A program made the position numbers and the translations under genes. Shown here piece after piece: positions 1 through 5,789 of a stretch of DNA of 10,379 bases. Location: positions 1 through 10,379 of the forward strand of contig JADGGM010000046.1 of assembly GCA_019689955.1 (NCBI GenBank), written 5' to 3'. The notes below the pieces were generated by a model that saw only the letters and a program-made list of their open reading frames with translations, had not been told where the DNA came from and did no database searches. Position 1 is the first letter of the stretch. The number at the start of each line of letters is the position of its first letter. This stretch comes from Gemmatimonadaceae bacterium. GTDB lineage: Bacteria > Gemmatimonadota > Gemmatimonadetes > Gemmatimonadales > Gemmatimonadaceae.

Positions 1-25
1 GCTCGGTTATGTGTATAAGTGACAG
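1..25. other. Probable Tn5/Nextera adapter remnant at contig end
   Basis: Bases 1-25 match the end of the Illumina Nextera read-2 adapter (GCTCGG followed by the 19-bp Tn5 mosaic end) at 22 of 25 positions as I recall that sequence. GCTCGG (1-6), ATGTGTATAAG (9-19) and GACAG (21-25) are exact; mismatches fall at 7, 8 and 20. The stretch is about 44% G+C against roughly 70% around it. It starts exactly at base 1 and breaks a conserved reading frame. The three mismatches are unexplained and may reflect consensus errors at a low-coverage edge. Confidence 0.85.
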
Positions 26-1794
26 CCCGTGCGCCCCGCCGACACCACGCGCGCGAGCGACGCCGAGGGGGTGAGCCGGTCCCCGAACGCCTCCAGCAGC
101 ACGTGCCCCACCTTCTCCCCCACGTCGAGCCCCACTTCGTCCATGAGGGTGATGGGCCCCACGGGGAAGCCGAACTCCACGAGCGCGCGGTCGAGCGCGT
201 CGATCGCCACCCCTTCGTCGAGGAGGAAGCCGGCCTCGTTCATGTACGCCGCGAGGGTGCGCGTGGTGTAGAAGCCCGGGCCGTCGTTGACCACGATCAC
301 CGTCTTGCCGAGCTTCTGCCCGTAGGCCACCGCCGTCGCCGTCGCCACCGGCGAGGTGCGGTCGGTGACGATCACCTCGAGCAGCGGCATCTTGTGCACG
401 GGGGAGAAGAAGTGCATCCCGAGCACCTGCTCGGGGCGCCGCGACACGCTGGCGATGCGGGCGATCGGGATGGTGCTGGTGTTCGACGCGTAGATGGCGT
501 CGCTCGGGATCACCTGCTCGGCTTCCTGCAGCACGCGATGCTTGAGCCCGAGCTCCTCGAACACGGCCTCGATCACCAGGTCCACGTTGCCGAAGCCGGA
601 GTAGTCGATCGTCCCGCTGACCAGCGACATCTCGTCCTCGAGCTGGCGGCGGGTGATCTGCTTCTTCGTGAGCCGCTCGCGCAGCACGTCGTTCACTGCC
701 TTGAGCCCCTTGGCCACGCGGGCGTGCTCGGCGTCCTTGAGCCGCACGACGGTCCCCTGCATCGCCGCGACGCTGGCGATCCCGGCCCCCATGAAGCCGG
801 CGCCGAGGATCCCGATCTTGTCCACCGGGAGCGGCTCGACCGGGGTGTCGACGCCGAAGTCCTTCTTGAGCGCGGTGGTGGCGAAGAAGAGGAAGATGAG
901 CTGCTTCGACGTCTCCGTCATCGCCATCTCGCCGAACAGGCGCGCCTCCTCGGCGTAGCCGCGGCTCATCCCCTGCACGTACCCCGTGCGGACCGCGTCG
1001 AGCGCGGCGAGCGGCGCGGGGTAGTGGCCGTGGGTCTGCTTCAGCACCTGCTCCCGCGCCTTGCGGAAGATGAGTGAGCGCCCCAGCGGGTTGTCCTCGA
1101 GCACCAGGTCCGCCACGCCGCGCGAGGCGCGGCGGCGCGTGCGCTTGATCTTCCCGTCGGCGAGCTGGCGCGCGCGGTCCACCGCGATCTCGCGCAGGAT
1201 CGCCGGGTGCACCAGCTCGTCGATGAGCCCCATGCGCAGCGCCTTCGGCGCGCGGACGTTCTTCCCCTGCAGGATCATCTCGAGCGCGCCGCGGAGCCCG
1301 ACGGTCCGCGGGAGCCGCTGCGTCCCCCCGGCGCCGGGGATGAGCCCGAGCCGCACTTCCGGCGCGGCGAACAGCGTCTTGGGGTGGTTGGTGGCCACGC
1401 GGTAGGCGCAGGCGAGCACGGCCTCCAGCCCGCCTCCCAGACACGCGCCGTGGATCGCCGCGACCACGGGAGCGCGGAGGCGCTCGATGCGGTCCATCAT
1501 CGCCTGCGCGCCCCGGCTCAGCTCCTCGGCGTCGCGCGCGGTGCGCAGGGTGAGGAACTGCTCGATGTCGGCGCCGGCGATGAAGATGTCGGGCTTCCCG
1601 GAGATGAGCACCACCGCCCGGATGCTCGCGTCGCGCTCGATGCGGTCGAGCAGCGCGGCGAGCTCGGTCCCCACCGCGGGGCCGAGGGTGTTCACCGGGG
1701 CGTTGGGCAGATCGAAAGTGACCACGGCGATCCCGCTGTCCACCTGCATGGAAAACGCGGGCGGGCCGGACGTGGGCGCTTGGACGACCGTCAT
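7..1794 (-). CDS. fadJ: FadJ/FadB-type multifunctional beta-oxidation enzyme (enoyl-CoA hydratase / 3-hydroxyacyl-CoA dehydrogenase), truncated by contig end
   Basis: This protein hydrates trans-2-enoyl-CoA and then oxidises L-3-hydroxyacyl-CoA with NAD+, the two middle steps of fatty-acid beta-oxidation in the cytosol. The N-terminal crotonase domain (about residues 15-200) shows the oxyanion-hole IAGADI (72-77) and both catalytic glutamates, E124 in GGGLE and E146 in APEVRLG. The dehydrogenase half has a Rossmann loop GAGFMGAGIA (331-340), SNTS (437-440), catalytic H461 in MHFFSPVH, E473, and the start of the C-terminal domain at PGFYTTR (506-512). The start MTVVQAP overlaps the thiolase stop in ATGA, implying translational coupling; a longer upstream frame is antisense-like R/A-rich shadow. 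The apparent protein has 595 residues against about 700-740 for the family. Its last residues after AGRTG (CHLYT and stop) are read from the adapter-like bases, so the true gene continues beyond the contig. FadJ is preferred over FadB because the partner is FadI-like. Confidence 0.93.
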   Translation of the reverse strand: MTVVQAPTSGPPAFSMQVDSGIAVVTFDLPNAPVNTLGPAVGTELAALLDRIERDASIRAVVLISGKPDIFIAGADIEQFLTLRTARDAEELSRGAQAMMDRIERLRAPVVAAIHGACLGGGLEAVLACAYRVATNHPKTLFAAPEVRLGLIPGAGGTQRLPRTVGLRGALEMILQGKNVRAPKALRMGLIDELVHPAILREIAVDRARQLADGKIKRTRRRASRGVADLVLEDNPLGRSLIFRKAREQVLKQTHGHYPAPLAALDAVRTGYVQGMSRGYAEEARLFGEMAMTETSKQLIFLFFATTALKKDFGVDTPVEPLPVDKIGILGAGFMGAGIASVAAMQGTVVRLKDAEHARVAKGLKAVNDVLRERLTKKQITRRQLEDEMSLVSGTIDYSGFGNVDLVIEAVFEELGLKHRVLQEAEQVIPSDAIYASNTSTIPIARIASVSRRPEQVLGMHFFSPVHKMPLLEVIVTDRTSPVATATAVAYGQKLGKTVIVVNDGPGFYTTRTLAAYMNEAGFLLDEGVAIDALDRALVEFGFPVGPITLMDEVGLDVGEKVGHVLLEAFGDRLTPSASLARVVSAGRTGCHLYT

Positions 1795-3092
1795 GCCGCT
1801 CTCTCCAGAATCATCGCGAACCCCATTCCGCCGGCGGCGCAGACGGTCATCATCCCGAACTGCCCGCCGCGGCGCTTGAGCTCGTTCGCCAGTGTGGTCG
1901 TGATCCGCGCGCCGGTCGCGCCGAACGGGTGCCCGATGGCGATCGACCCGCCCATCACGTTGAGCCGCGAGCGGTCGACTTCCCCCACCGGCCGCGAGAA
2001 CCCCGCGCGCTCCGCCCACGCCTTGCTCTCGAACCCCTGCAGGTTGGAGAGCACCTGCGCGGCGAACGCCTCGTGCATCTCCACGAGGTCGATGTCCTTG
2101 AGCGTGAGCCCGGCGCGCTGGAGCGCGACGGGAGCGGCGAGCACGGGGGCCTGCAGCAACTGCTCCCCGGGATCGAGCGCGGCGTAGGCGTAGGAGCGAA
2201 TGTAGGCGATGGGCGTGTAGCCGAGCGCACGCGCCTTCGCCTCGCTCATGAGGAGCACCGCCGCCGCCCCGTCGGTGAGGGGGGACGAGTTCCCCGCGGT
2301 CACGGTCCCGTAGCGCCGGTCGAAGACGGGCTTGAGCGCCTGGAGCTGCTCGAAGCTCGTGTCGGTGCGCACACCGTTGTCGACGGTCGCCCACTTCTCG
2401 TAGCGCGGGGGGATGTAGAACGGCATGATCTCGGCCGTGAGCCGCCCGTCCTGCGTCCCCGCCGCGGCGAGGCGGTGCGAGCGGAGCGCGAACTGGTCCT
2501 GCTCGTCGCGCGGGATGTGGTTGAGCTTCGCCATCTTCTCGGCCGACTGCCCCATCGTCTCCCCCGTGGACGGCTCGGCGATCGCCGGGGCGACCGGGAT
2601 GAGATCCCTGGGGCGCACGCGCGCGAACGCGCTCACCCGCGCCCCCACCGACTTGGCGCGCGAGGCGGCCACGAGCGCGTCGGAGAAGTTGCGCGTGTGG
2701 AGGATCGGCACGTTGGAGAGCGACTCGGCCCCGCCGGCCACGACCACGTCCGCGTGCCCGAGCACGATCTGGTCCGCGGCGTCGGTGATCGCCTGGTTGG
2801 CCGATGCGCAGGCCCGGCTCACCGTGAACGCCGGGATCCCCTTGGGGAGCATGGGGAGCAACGCCACCTCGCGCGCGATGTTCGGCGCGAGCACCGAGGG
2901 GACGACGGTCCCGAAGACGAGCGCGTCGATCTCCTTGGGATCGATCTCCGAGCGCTCGACCAGCTCCGCCACCACCGCCCGCCCCAGCTCCTGCGCGGTG
3001 ACCGAGCGGAGGTCCGTCCCCGCCTTCGCGAACGGCGTCCGCAGCCCGGCGATGATCGCGACGCGCCGGCCGTTGGTTCCGTAGGTCTCCAT
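1791..3092 (-). CDS. fadI: Acetyl-CoA acyltransferase (3-ketoacyl-CoA thiolase), FadI type
   Basis: This thiolase cleaves 3-ketoacyl-CoA with CoA to acetyl-CoA and a shortened acyl-CoA, the last step of beta-oxidation. The 433-residue length matches E. coli FadI (436). The nucleophilic cysteine is C95 in SRACASANQ. The loop HEAFA (340-344), H388 in GHPFGATG and C418 in TVCAAGG complete the thiolase active site. HEAFA instead of the commoner NEAFA is typical of the FadI/trifunctional-protein beta branch as I recall it, which supports pairing with the downstream FadJ-like alpha subunit. The N-terminus RRVAIIAGLRTPFAKAGT fits the family, so the ATG at 3092 is a good start. A GGAGG lies only 1 nt before that ATG, too close for a normal ribosome site, while a promoter-like TTGGCA-N18-TAGCTT ends 6 nt before it; the mRNA may be leaderless. 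Confidence 0.95.
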   Translation of the reverse strand: METYGTNGRRVAIIAGLRTPFAKAGTDLRSVTAQELGRAVVAELVERSEIDPKEIDALVFGTVVPSVLAPNIAREVALLPMLPKGIPAFTVSRACASANQAITDAADQIVLGHADVVVAGGAESLSNVPILHTRNFSDALVAASRAKSVGARVSAFARVRPRDLIPVAPAIAEPSTGETMGQSAEKMAKLNHIPRDEQDQFALRSHRLAAAGTQDGRLTAEIMPFYIPPRYEKWATVDNGVRTDTSFEQLQALKPVFDRRYGTVTAGNSSPLTDGAAAVLLMSEAKARALGYTPIAYIRSYAYAALDPGEQLLQAPVLAAPVALQRAGLTLKDIDLVEMHEAFAAQVLSNLQGFESKAWAERAGFSRPVGEVDRSRLNVMGGSIAIGHPFGATGARITTTLANELKRRGGQFGMMTVCAAGGMGFAMILERAA

Positions 3093-3098
3093 GCCTCC

Positions 3099-3128
3099 AA
3101 GCTATCGCGCCGGAGAGGGGGATGCCAA
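3099..3128 (-). promoter_or_regulatory. Candidate sigma70-type promoter of fadI-fadJ, leaderless
   Basis: On the minus strand TTGGCA (3128-3123, 5/6 to TTGACA) is separated by 18 nt from TAGCTT (3104-3099). Six nucleotides then lead to the fadI ATG (3092), so the expected +1 coincides with the A of the start codon. The GGAGG inside those six bases would then lie outside the transcript. The call rests on consensus matching only. Confidence 0.5.
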
Positions 3129-3165
3129 TTCGCCACCCGCGTCCGCGAGGGGGGCCGAGGCGCCC

Positions 3166-3195
3166 GTATCAGGCGGTCTGGCAGCCACTTAGAAT
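3166..3195 (+). promoter_or_regulatory. Weak candidate glpD promoter
   Basis: TAGAAT at 3190-3195 matches the TATAAT -10 box at 5 of 6 positions and sits in the most AT-rich patch of the fadI-glpD gap. The -35 is poor: GTATCA at 3166-3171 with an 18-nt spacer gives 3/6. Transcription would begin near 3202, giving a leader of about 115 nt. An activator could compensate for the weak -35, but this is inference. Confidence 0.3.
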
Positions 3196-3197
3196 TA

Positions 3198-3210
3198 GCA
3201 CGGAACGTGC
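3198..3210. promoter_or_regulatory. Inverted repeat GCACG-GAA-CGTGC, possible operator
   Basis: A perfect 5-bp inverted repeat with a 3-nt centre lies directly downstream of the candidate glpD -10 box, spanning its expected transcription start. It is also on the upstream side of the divergent fadI promoter. Position suggests a repressor or activator site for one or both units. The site resembles no operator I can name, and short GC-rich repeats occur by chance. Confidence 0.25.
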
Positions 3211-3282
3211 ACACCGTGACACCGGCCGATCGCGGGCCGTCGGTAGCACGCGATCACTCGAGCGCGATGGCGCGCGACGCTC

Positions 3283-3292
3283 GGTGTACACC
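3283..3292. promoter_or_regulatory. 10-bp perfect palindrome GGTGTACACC upstream of glpD
   Basis: A perfect palindrome lies 25 nt before the chosen glpD start. It would be in the leader if transcription begins near 3202, or near a core promoter otherwise. It could be a dimeric regulator site; I cannot link it to a family. Confidence 0.22.
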
Positions 3293-3317
3293 ATCGAACC
3301 TCCACGTAGTGAGCGCG

Positions 3318-4964
3318 ATGCCGCGCAACTCATCGCTGTTCTCCCCCGCCGGGCGCCTCGCGCAGGTCGAGCGCCTCGGCCGCGAGGCGTTCGACGTGCT
3401 CGTGATCGGCGGCGGGATCACTGGGGTCGGGGTCGCGCGCGACGCCGCGATGCGCGGGCTCCGCGTCGCGCTCGTGGAACGGGACGACTTCGCCAGTGGG
3501 ACGTCGAGCCGGTCGTCGCGGCTGGTGCACGGCGGGGTGCGCTACCTCGAGCACGGGGCCCTGCACCTCGTCTACGAAGCGAGCCGCGAGCGGCGCACGC
3601 TCCTCACGATCGCGCCCCACCTGGTGCGGCCGCTCGCCTTCACCTGGCCGGTGTATGAGCGCGCGCGCATCCCGGCGTGGAAGCTCCGCGCCGGGCTCCT
3701 GCTCTACGACGCGCTGTCGTTCTTCCGGAACGTCGCGCGCCACCGGGGGCTGAGCGCGCGCGCCGTGCTCGCGGCCGAGCCGGCGCTCCGGCAGGCTGGG
3801 CTCCGCGGCGGCGCGATGTACTACGACGCCGCGACCGACGACGCCCGTCTCACCCTTGCCACCGCGCGCGCGGCGAGCGATGCGGGGGCGGTGGTGGTGA
3901 ACCACGTGGCCGTGTGCAACCTGGTCATCGAAGCGGGCACGGTGTGCGGGGCGCACGTCCGGTGCGAGATCTCGGGGGCCACCCCCACCATCCGGGCGCG
4001 CACCGTGGTGAACGCCACCGGCCCGTGGAGCGACACGATCCGCCGCATGGCCAACCCCGCGGCGCCCCCCGCGGTGCGCGGCACCAAGGGGGTGCACGTG
4101 GCGGTCCCGCACGAGCGCGTGGGGAACCGCGGCGCCCTCGTGATCCTCTCGCCGATCGACGGCCGGGTGATGTTCATCCTCCCCGCCGGGCGGCTCACGA
4201 TCATCGGCACCACCGACACCGACTACGCGGGCCCGCTCGATGCGGTCCACGCGACGGGGGACGACATCGCCTACCTCCTCCGGTCCGCGAACGCGTACTT
4301 CCCGGCCGCGCACCTCTCGGCGAGCGACGTGGTGAGCGCGTGGGCCGGGGTGCGCCCGCTCGCGGCGGGCTCCGACGGCGCGCCGAGCGCGGCGTCGCGC
4401 GAGCACGCCATCACGTGGAGCGCGCCGGGGCTCCTCTCCGTGACGGGAGGCAAGCTCACCACGTACCGCGCGATGGCGGAGGAGGTGGTCGACGCCGTGT
4501 GCCGCGCCATCGGGCGAGCGCCGCACCGGGCCGCGACGGCCGAGGTACCGCTCCCCGGCGGGGAGACGTCATCGCTCAGCGCCGAGCTCGAGGCCGCGCG
4601 CGCGGCGATCGGGGTGGCACCGCTCGCCGAGCACCTCGTGCACCGCTACGGGACCGAGTGGCGCGACGTGTGGGCGCTCGTCGGGAGCAACCACGCCCTG
4701 GCGGCGCGCGTGGCGCCGGAGCTCCCGGACATCGTCGCCGAGCTGCACTGGGCCGTGGAGCACGAGATGGCGCTGACCCTCGCCGATCTCCTCGTGCGCC
4801 GGCTACACATCGCCTTCGAGACGCGCGATCACGGGCTCGCCGCCGCCCCGGCCGCGGCGCGCGTCATCGCCCCGCTGCTCGGCTGGACCAGCGGGCAGAT
4901 CGACAGCGAGCTCTCGCGCTACGCGCGCGACGTCGCGAAGATCTTCGGGATCGGCCGCCGGTGA
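3318..4964 (+). CDS. glpD: Aerobic glycerol-3-phosphate dehydrogenase (FAD-dependent)
   Basis: GlpD oxidises sn-glycerol 3-phosphate to dihydroxyacetone phosphate at the cytoplasmic membrane and passes electrons through FAD to quinone. The 548-residue protein has the N-terminal FAD Rossmann motif in VIGGGITGVGVARDAA (29-44), E54 ending the second strand, and the GlpD signature SSRLVHGGVRYLE (66-78). It also has GTTDTDY (297-303), GGKLTTYR (377-384) and a C-terminal DAO_C-like helical domain containing TLADLLVRR (487-495). Length fits the family (E. coli 501, B. subtilis 555). The ATG at 3318 (MPRNSS) places the FAD motif at the usual distance. GTG 3309 and ATG 3267 are in-frame alternatives, and the latter sits in a repeated GAGCGCGATG context. 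No strong Shine-Dalgarno is visible. It diverges from fadI, so the locus handles both glycerol-phosphate and acyl parts of lipids. Confidence 0.95.
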   Translation: MPRNSSLFSPAGRLAQVERLGREAFDVLVIGGGITGVGVARDAAMRGLRVALVERDDFASGTSSRSSRLVHGGVRYLEHGALHLVYEASRERRTLLTIAPHLVRPLAFTWPVYERARIPAWKLRAGLLLYDALSFFRNVARHRGLSARAVLAAEPALRQAGLRGGAMYYDAATDDARLTLATARAASDAGAVVVNHVAVCNLVIEAGTVCGAHVRCEISGATPTIRARTVVNATGPWSDTIRRMANPAAPPAVRGTKGVHVAVPHERVGNRGALVILSPIDGRVMFILPAGRLTIIGTTDTDYAGPLDAVHATGDDIAYLLRSANAYFPAAHLSASDVVSAWAGVRPLAAGSDGAPSAASREHAITWSAPGLLSVTGGKLTTYRAMAEEVVDAVCRAIGRAPHRAATAEVPLPGGETSSLSAELEAARAAIGVAPLAEHLVHRYGTEWRDVWALVGSNHALAARVAPELPDIVAELHWAVEHEMALTLADLLVRRLHIAFETRDHGLAAAPAAARVIAPLLGWTSGQIDSELSRYARDVAKIFGIGRR

Positions 4965-4971
4965 GCCGAGG

Positions 4972-5460
4972 TCAGCTGTCCTCCTCGATCGTCACCTGCT
5001 GATGGATCGTCCACAGCTCCACGATCTTGAGCTGGCGCGTCATGGTGGGGAGCTTGAGGAGGGCCACTTCGCCCACCGCCTTCCCGATGAGGGCGCGGCC
5101 GATGGGGGACGCCATGGTGACGTGCCCCTCCTCGAACTCCACCGCGTCGCCGAAGACGAGGTGATAGACCTCGGTGCTCCCCGTCTTCACGTCCTCCACC
5201 GTCACCCGCGAGCCGAGCCCGACCCTGTCGGTCGGGATCTGCGTCACGTCGATCTGCGAGAGCTTGCTCAACCGTTGGCGGAGCTGCCCCAGCCGCGCCT
5301 GCACGAACTGCTGGCGCTCCAGCGCCGCCTTGTACTCGCTGTTCTCGCGGAGGTCGCCGAGCTCGACGGCTTTGCGGATCTCGTTGGGAAGCGTGACGTT
5401 GAGTTCGTGCTGTAGGCGGTTCACCTCCGCCTCCAGCTTCGCCTTCAGCTCTTCGATCAT
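4972..5460 (-). CDS. greA: Transcription elongation factor GreA
   Basis: GreA enters the RNA polymerase secondary channel and stimulates cleavage of backtracked RNA. The 162 residues fit the family (about 158). Residues 1-75 form the coiled-coil arm, with the tip motif GDLRENSEY (35-43) carrying the acidic residues D36 and E39 that hold the second Mg2+. The C-terminal FKBP-like domain follows (about 85-162), with the conserved MASPIGRALIGKAVGE (116-131). The ATG at 5460 is the only sensible start, but the bases just upstream (ACTTCCC) offer no Shine-Dalgarno. No promoter fits in the 23 nt between the ATG and the hairpin at 5484-5510, so expression probably depends on read-through from the promoter near 5704-5732. 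The gene converges on glpD with 7 nt between the stops, leaving no room for a separating terminator. Confidence 0.97.
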   Translation of the reverse strand: MIEELKAKLEAEVNRLQHELNVTLPNEIRKAVELGDLRENSEYKAALERQQFVQARLGQLRQRLSKLSQIDVTQIPTDRVGLGSRVTVEDVKTGSTEVYHLVFGDAVEFEEGHVTMASPIGRALIGKAVGEVALLKLPTMTRQLKIVELWTIHQQVTIEEDS

Positions 5461-5475
5461 GGGAAGTCACAGCGC

Positions 5476-5510
5476 AAAAGTGGAGCGCCCGGCCGCGGAG
5501 GCCGGGCGCT
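5476..5510 (-). terminator. Hairpin with 4-U tract in the greA upstream region (intrinsic terminator or attenuator)
   Basis: An 11-bp perfect stem (AGCGCCCGGCC at 5484-5494 with GGCCGGGCGCT at 5500-5510) closes a 5-nt loop. Read on the minus strand the stem is followed by CCAC and then TTTT (5479-5476). That is a plausible intrinsic terminator in the greA direction; the plus side has no T tract. It lies 23 nt before the greA start codon, so it could end a short upstream transcript, attenuate greA, or both. Terminators in greA leaders that release short RNAs are known in E. coli (GraL). Confidence 0.6.
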
Positions 5511-5539
5511 GGAATCAAGCCGCTCTGCCACCGTCGTCG

Positions 5540-5698
5540 TCAGTCGGGCGCGCTCTCCAGCATGGCGCGCACCTCGCGGGCCACACCAGGCCGAGCGCTC
5601 GCGCAAGCTTCAGACCACGCGCCGCGCGATGGGGTCTGGCGGCGAGAGCGGGCCGGCACCTGACGCTCGATCCGGGTGACTCGGTCATGCGAGGGCAT
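5540..5698 (-). CDS. Possible 52-residue leaderless small ORF upstream of greA
   Basis: ATG at 5698 opens a 52-codon frame (MPSHDRVTRIERQV at the start, GVAREVRAMLESAPD at the end) and stops with TGA at 5542-5540, about 30 nt before the hairpin. The ATG comes 5 nt after a TACAAT -10 box, the arrangement of a leaderless gene. The product is basic and Arg-rich (R6, R9, R12, R18-R20, R25), with a potentially amphipathic C-terminal helix and no signal peptide. I recognise no family. In 70% G+C DNA a frame of this length can occur by chance, and a competing frame (5688 to 5515) exists, so the region may be a noncoding RNA or leader instead. Confidence 0.25.
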   Translation of the reverse strand: MPSHDRVTRIERQVPARSRRQTPSRGAWSEACASARPGVAREVRAMLESAPD

Positions 5699-5703
5699 CC
5701 CTC

Positions 5704-5732
5704 ATTGTAGGCACGAATTCGGGGGATGTCCA
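5704..5732 (-). promoter_or_regulatory. Sigma70-type promoter upstream of greA
   Basis: TGGACA (5732-5727, 5/6) and TACAAT (5709-5704, 5/6) are separated by exactly 17 nt on the minus strand, the best promoter in the window by eye. The start would be near 5698-5697. The first transcribed bases include the inverted repeat GAGGG-ATG-CCCTC (5703-5691), which could be an operator or a 5' hairpin. The transcript would run about 235 nt before reaching greA. Confidence 0.6.
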
Positions 5733-5777
5733 CCCTTGCCGCCGCGCGCCCCGGCGCACCTCGCCCCCGCGGCGGCG

Positions 5778-5783
5778 TAGATT
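5778..5783 (+). promoter_or_regulatory. Candidate leaderless -10 box of the MBL-fold gene
   Basis: TAGATT lies exactly 6 nt before the ATG at 5790, so the predicted +1 is the A of ATG. No Shine-Dalgarno is present before that ATG. A convincing -35 hexamer is absent. Spacing and absence of a ribosome site match the TANNNT leaderless pattern described for other bacteria. Confidence 0.4.
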
Positions 5784-5789
5784 CCAGAC

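Noticed and set aside
1929..3317. Long plus-strand extension upstream of glpD, antisense to the thiolase
   Set aside because: It is an open-frame shadow of fadI. GlpD family similarity begins only after 3318 and the divergent promoters lie in between.
3330..4526. 398-residue open frame antisense to glpD
   Set aside because: It is rich in R, H, E and D with no domain motifs, as expected from the antisense strand of a high-GC gene; glpD has full family motifs.
5515..5545. tRNA-like sequence upstream of greA (GGTGGCAGAGCGGCTTGAT on the minus strand resembles a Ser/Leu tRNA D-arm; a shadow frame reads SSSVGRAL, often seen over tRNAs)
   Set aside because: No matching acceptor stem, anticodon stem-loop or GGTTCGAATCC-like T-arm is found on either strand; the GC hairpin explains the neighbouring structure.
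5515..5733. 72-residue minus-strand frame upstream of greA
   Set aside because: Its start codon overlaps the -35 box of the best promoter and the sequence is A/R/P-rich shadow-like. Its internal start at 5688 competes with the better-placed 5698 ORF.
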